Below, piece by piece: positions 23,127 through 26,095 of a DNA stretch of 26,095 bases (within the stretch, counting starts at the first letter, position 1; every line of letters begins with the position of its first letter). Under the pieces are notes generated by a model, which had not been told where the DNA came from, did no database searches, and worked only from the letters and a program-made list of their open reading frames with translations. Source of the stretch: JAUSNA01 sp964568885 (lineage in GTDB: Bacteria > Patescibacteriota > Microgenomatia > Levybacterales > GWA1-39-11); the NCBI GenBank assembly GCA_964568885.1, contig CAZMSF010000016.1:1-26095 (forward strand). The letters are read 5' to 3'. The position numbers and the translations under genes are program-made.

Positions 23127-24197
23127 ATGCAATTAAGCACTTCTTCGGGAAAAAAATCCCCCTCGATACTCATCACTGGAGGAACCGGATTTTTAGGAGT
23201 TCATCTTGCGAGATTTTTTCTAAAAAGGAAATATAAAGTCATTCTTTTAGACACTGCACCCTTAACCGCTAATGATATTGCAGGAAAAGTCACTGTCATT
23301 GAGGCAGACATAAGAAGCTATACCACCCTTGAAAAGTCGCTCAAAAATATTGATTTTGTTGTTCACGCTGCAGCGGCTCTTCCAATACATCATGACAGAA
23401 ATTATATTTTTGATGTAAATGTAAATGGTACCAAGCAGGTCCTTAAAGCATCGTTGAAAAACAAAGTAAAAAAATTCATATTTATTTCGACAACCGCGAT
23501 GTACGGAGTGCCAAGGACACTTCCCGAGAAAGAGACGGATAAGATTTACCCAATCGGACACTATGGAGAGAGCAAGGCGCAAGCCGAGAAACTCTGCCTT
23601 GAATACCAAAAGAAGGGATTGAAAATAAATATCTTAAGACCAAAGTCTTTTTTAGGACCGGAACGGCTTGGGGTTTTTACAATCTGGTTTGAAGCAATAT
23701 ACAATAACCGACCGGTCTTTATTTTGGGAAATGGAAACAATCTCTATCAGCTCCTTGAGGTAGGGGACTTGGCTACTGCGATAGAGGAGTCACTCACTTC
23801 ACGAGTTAGCGGTGAAATATTTAATATTGCGGCGGAAAGATTTGGAACATGGAGAGAAGACTTGGGAGCACTCATAAAACATGCGAATTCGAAATCAAGG
23901 ATAACTTCTTTACCCGTACTTCCGACACAACTCGCGCTTTCCGTTCTTGAATTTTTCAATCTTTCTCCTCTTGTCGCATGGCACTACAAAACGTTTCCTG
24001 TCGATTCTTACGTAAGTATTGAAAAGGCAAAGAAAAAACTCTCCTATAAAGCGACAAAGAGTAACCAGGATATACTAATTGAAAGCTATGACTGGTACAA
24101 GAACCACCGCAAAGAATTTATTGGAAACGTAGGGACAACTCACCGTACAGTTTGGAATTTTAAATTGGTGGAGCTAGCACAAAAATTTTTTAAATAG
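23127..24197 (+). CDS. NAD-dependent nucleotide-sugar epimerase/dehydratase (extended SDR)
   Basis: A 356-residue extended short-chain dehydrogenase/reductase. It has the NAD-binding motif GGTGFLG (18-24), acidic residue Asp42 after strand two, EADIRSY (about 59-65), VVHAAA (78-83), ISTTAMYG (120-127) and the catalytic pair Tyr146/Lys150 (YGESK). These features fit UDP-sugar 4-epimerases or dTDP-sugar dehydratases; C-terminal sequence does not decide the substrate. The start at 23127 removes 72 upstream residues that only arise from reading through the end of the preceding gene. It precedes the HAD-like gene by three bases and probably supplies a modified sugar nucleotide to the glycosyltransferases. 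Confidence 0.88.
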   Translation: MQLSTSSGKKSPSILITGGTGFLGVHLARFFLKRKYKVILLDTAPLTANDIAGKVTVIEADIRSYTTLEKSLKNIDFVVHAAAALPIHHDRNYIFDVNVNGTKQVLKASLKNKVKKFIFISTTAMYGVPRTLPEKETDKIYPIGHYGESKAQAEKLCLEYQKKGLKINILRPKSFLGPERLGVFTIWFEAIYNNRPVFILGNGNNLYQLLEVGDLATAIEESLTSRVSGEIFNIAAERFGTWREDLGALIKHANSKSRITSLPVLPTQLALSVLEFFNLSPLVAWHYKTFPVDSYVSIEKAKKKLSYKATKSNQDILIESYDWYKNHRKEFIGNVGTTHRTVWNFKLVELAQKFFK

Positions 24198-24200
24198 CAT

Positions 24201-24788
24201 ATGACTCTTGGTTTTGATTTTGATAAGGTGTTCATTGATTATCCACCATTTATTCCCTATGTCTTCGTAGACTATCTTTATAAAGGATCCCTCGTATTTA
24301 GGAAAAATAGGACAAAAGATGTTGTCCTTCATTATCGGTTTCCCGGTCCCATTGAGGAAAAAGTAAGAATACTTTCTCATTACCCCATATTTCGACATGG
24401 TATAAAGGAGAACATCGAATCGCTGAAGAGAATTTCAGCGAAGAAAAATTACAAGACGTATCTTGTCTCAAGCCGGTTTGGTTTTTTGCGAAAAAGGACC
24501 ACAGCCCTTTTAAAAAGAACGAAACTTGAGAACTATTTTGACGGTGTGTATTTTAATTTTGAGAACAAACAACCGCACCTCTTTAAAGAAGAAACGATTA
24601 AAAAATTGAAAATAGACACCTATATCGATGATGATGTGGATTTAGCTCTTTATCTCTCTAAAAAAATTCCAACTCTCAAAATTTATTGGCTGAAAGACGG
24701 AAGGAAGAAAGAAGGACCTCTTCCGACAAACATTACCGCAATCTCAACCCTGAAAGAATTGGAGAAGCATATTGGTCATGGGAAGTGA
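24201..24788 (+). CDS. HAD-superfamily hydrolase-like protein
   Basis: A 195-residue soluble Rossmann-like protein. Motif I is GFDFDKVF (Asp6, Asp8), motif II is the Ser pair in YLVSSRFG (90-91), motif III a Lys in HLFKEETIKK (about 129) and motif IV YIDDDVDLAL (Asp143-145, Asp147). All four HAD motifs are present with an unusual Lys after the second Asp of motif I, where Thr or Val is usual. Members remove phosphate from sugar phosphates, nucleotides or proteins; the substrate here is unknown. It overlaps the next gene by 11 bases and follows the epimerase closely, so sugar-phosphate dephosphorylation in the same glycan pathway is a fair guess. Confidence 0.75.
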   Translation: MTLGFDFDKVFIDYPPFIPYVFVDYLYKGSLVFRKNRTKDVVLHYRFPGPIEEKVRILSHYPIFRHGIKENIESLKRISAKKNYKTYLVSSRFGFLRKRTTALLKRTKLENYFDGVYFNFENKQPHLFKEETIKKLKIDTYIDDDVDLALYLSKKIPTLKIYWLKDGRKKEGPLPTNITAISTLKELEKHIGHGK

Positions 24789-26095
24789 CTTTTATTACAT
24801 AATCAAATGGTGGACTTTTCTTTTTGCATTCGGCATACTCTTTTTGCCTCTCGGTCTTTTTTTATTTCAGAGATTTGTTGACAAGGGATACATATTCTCC
24901 AAAATTTTAGGCATTACTGTCGTTTCGTATTTGGTATTTGTTCTTGGAACTTTCCATATCCTCCCATTCAACAGATTGACCGTATGGTTAGTACTTTTAG
25001 GGATTGGTGTTATTGACGTCTTCATTCTCAGAAAACGCAAAATCATTCTAAAAAAAGGAGAGTTAGCTATTATGATTTTTCAAGAATTATTTTTCCTTTG
25101 CTCACTTTTATTCTGGTCCTATATTAAGGCTTTTCAGCCCGATATTCATGGATTGGAAAAATTCATGGATTTCGGTTTTATGAATTCGATTTTACGAAGT
25201 TCTTATTTTCCTCCTGTTGATATGTGGTTCCCTCCACTTCCGATCAATTATTATTACTTTGGGCACTTTGTCACTGCACTACTTATAAAACTTACCGCAA
25301 TTCCCTCTTTTATTTCATTTAATCTTATGCTTGCCACAATTTTTGCATTTACCACTACATCTGCTTTTTCACTTGTCTCAACTTTTACATATGACATTTT
25401 GAAAATAAAACGGACAAGTTTTCTCACCGGAATTTTAGGAGGAATAATCGTAAGCCTGGGTGGAAATCTTCAAACAATATATGCGTTCTTCGCTCCTTAT
25501 ACACCGCCCGATAATCCCGTTCCTTTTTGGCAATTGAAATTTTTACCATTCTTATTCCCCAATAATTATTGGTACCCCAACGCAACACGTTTTATTCCTT
25601 TTACCATTCATGAATTTCCATCGTACTCTTTTGTGGTGTCCGACCTCCATGGTCACGTTCTTGATATTCCTTTTGTATTTGTCACTATTGCTCTCATATA
25701 TTCTGTCTTTCTTGAGAAAAAGATTACATACAAAATTTCAATTATCATCTCTTTCATGCTAGCGGTAATGTATATGACCAATGCGTGGGATGGCATTATT
25801 TATTTTCTCCTTTTCTCTCTTACCATCGTTCTCTGGAAAAGTGAAATTCTAAAAATCAAGAAACGGAAAAGTCCGGTAAGGTGGTTTCGAATAAGAGCAA
25901 AGATAGGATTAATAGCAAACAAAAAAAGATATATTGTGCAAAGTTTAAAACTAATAATAACAACGGGGATTGGGTACCTATTATTTGTTTTTCCTTTTAA
26001 TTTACACTTTAAACCATTTGTTTCGGGTATTGGAGTAGTCTGTGCGCCGAATTTCTTGACGCATATAGGAAAACTCGGGCCATTTCTTTTTGAAG
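24778..26095 (+). CDS. DUF2298 (Chlor_Arch_YYY) polytopic membrane protein, 3' end outside window
   Basis: The visible 439 codons encode a multi-helix membrane protein. Diagnostic phrases are the first-loop EKFMDFGFMNSILRS, PPVDMWFPPLPINYYYFGH (the Tyr-Tyr-Tyr that names the family), NNYWYPNATRFIPFTIHEFPSYSF and VSDLHGHVLDIPF. All belong to the DUF2298/YYY family, which is widely predicted to be a GT-C-type enzyme of unknown substrate. Asp and His residues in DMW and DLHGH are candidate catalytic positions. The ATG lies inside the last codons of the HAD-like gene, indicating coupled translation. The frame is open at the right edge. Confidence 0.85.
   Translation, partial: MGSDFYYIIKWWTFLFAFGILFLPLGLFLFQRFVDKGYIFSKILGITVVSYLVFVLGTFHILPFNRLTVWLVLLGIGVIDVFILRKRKIILKKGELAIMIFQELFFLCSLLFWSYIKAFQPDIHGLEKFMDFGFMNSILRSSYFPPVDMWFPPLPINYYYFGHFVTALLIKLTAIPSFISFNLMLATIFAFTTTSAFSLVSTFTYDILKIKRTSFLTGILGGIIVSLGGNLQTIYAFFAPYTPPDNPVPFWQLKFLPFLFPNNYWYPNATRFIPFTIHEFPSYSFVVSDLHGHVLDIPFVFVTIALIYSVFLEKKITYKISIIISFMLAVMYMTNAWDGIIYFLLFSLTIVLWKSEILKIKKRKSPVRWFRIRAKIGLIANKKRYIVQSLKLIITTGIGYLLFVFPFNLHFKPFVSGIGVVCAPNFLTHIGKLGPFLFE

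Noticed and set aside
1..26095. CRISPR array, insertion sequence or prophage
   Set aside because: No regularly spaced repeats, no transposase or integrase motifs and no phage structural genes were seen. Repeats present are single pairs or low-complexity Thr/Pro codon runs.
1..26095. Recoded UGA (genetic code 25)
   Set aside because: TGA ends several recognised genes at the expected family length (groES, WecA-like, HAD-like), so the standard bacterial code is used.

Overview
The window looks like part of a genome of a Candidate Phyla Radiation (Patescibacteria) bacterium, most probably Microgenomates (OP11)-like. The reasons are: AT-rich DNA; tightly packed genes with overlapping starts and stops; TGA used as a normal stop (ends of the WecA-like, groES and HAD genes), which argues against the recoded Gracilibacteria/Absconditabacteria; many GT-C membrane glycosyltransferases; a decaprenyl-phosphate phosphoribosyltransferase-like UbiA protein; PilN/PilO-like genes; and surface proteins with Thr/Pro/Ser stalks and a C-terminal membrane helix. 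This placement is inference from gene content. A run of exactly 100 Ns (13390-13489) is a scaffold gap.

Layout. Positions 1-6084 (minus strand) read, in transcription order: TatD-family hydrolase, GT2 glycosyltransferase, GT-C glycosyltransferase, a small three-helix membrane protein, a WecA/MraY-like polyprenyl-phosphate sugar-phosphate transferase and a UbiA/DPPR-synthase-like gene running off the left edge. The first five overlap or abut and look like one envelope-glycan operon. Positions 6187-8248 (minus) are groES-groEL, with a strong sigma70-type promoter and a large inverted repeat between the two genes. A divergent gene (8432-9568, plus) encodes a cohesin-like plus PKD surface protein. 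It converges on lepA (9593-11353, minus), which lies behind murJ (11450-13132, minus). A 30-bp copy of the lepA start lies 65 bp upstream of it and opens a 20-codon leader ORF ending two bases before lepA.

Positions 13364-16492 (plus) begin with the first codons of what appears to be rpsT (S20), cut by the gap. PilN-like and PilO-like genes follow, then a small membrane-anchored Thr-rich protein and a multi-domain surface protein. Positions 16543-26095 hold a second envelope-glycan region: an FAD oxidoreductase, two related GT-C proteins in tandem, a divergent pair (membrane protein with a possible winged-helix tail against another GT-C-like protein), an NAD-dependent sugar epimerase, a HAD-like protein and a truncated DUF2298 (Chlor_Arch_YYY) membrane protein.

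Taken together, the two flanks supply a lipid-linked glycan pathway (carrier loading, sugar modification, lipid-linked donor, polymerising or transferring GT-C enzymes, lipid II flippase). The middle supplies a type IV pilus-like inner-membrane platform and stalked surface proteins. Several genes show a -10 box only 7-12 bases before the start codon, suggesting leaderless or nearly leaderless transcripts. No tRNA, rRNA, CRISPR array or insertion sequence was seen.
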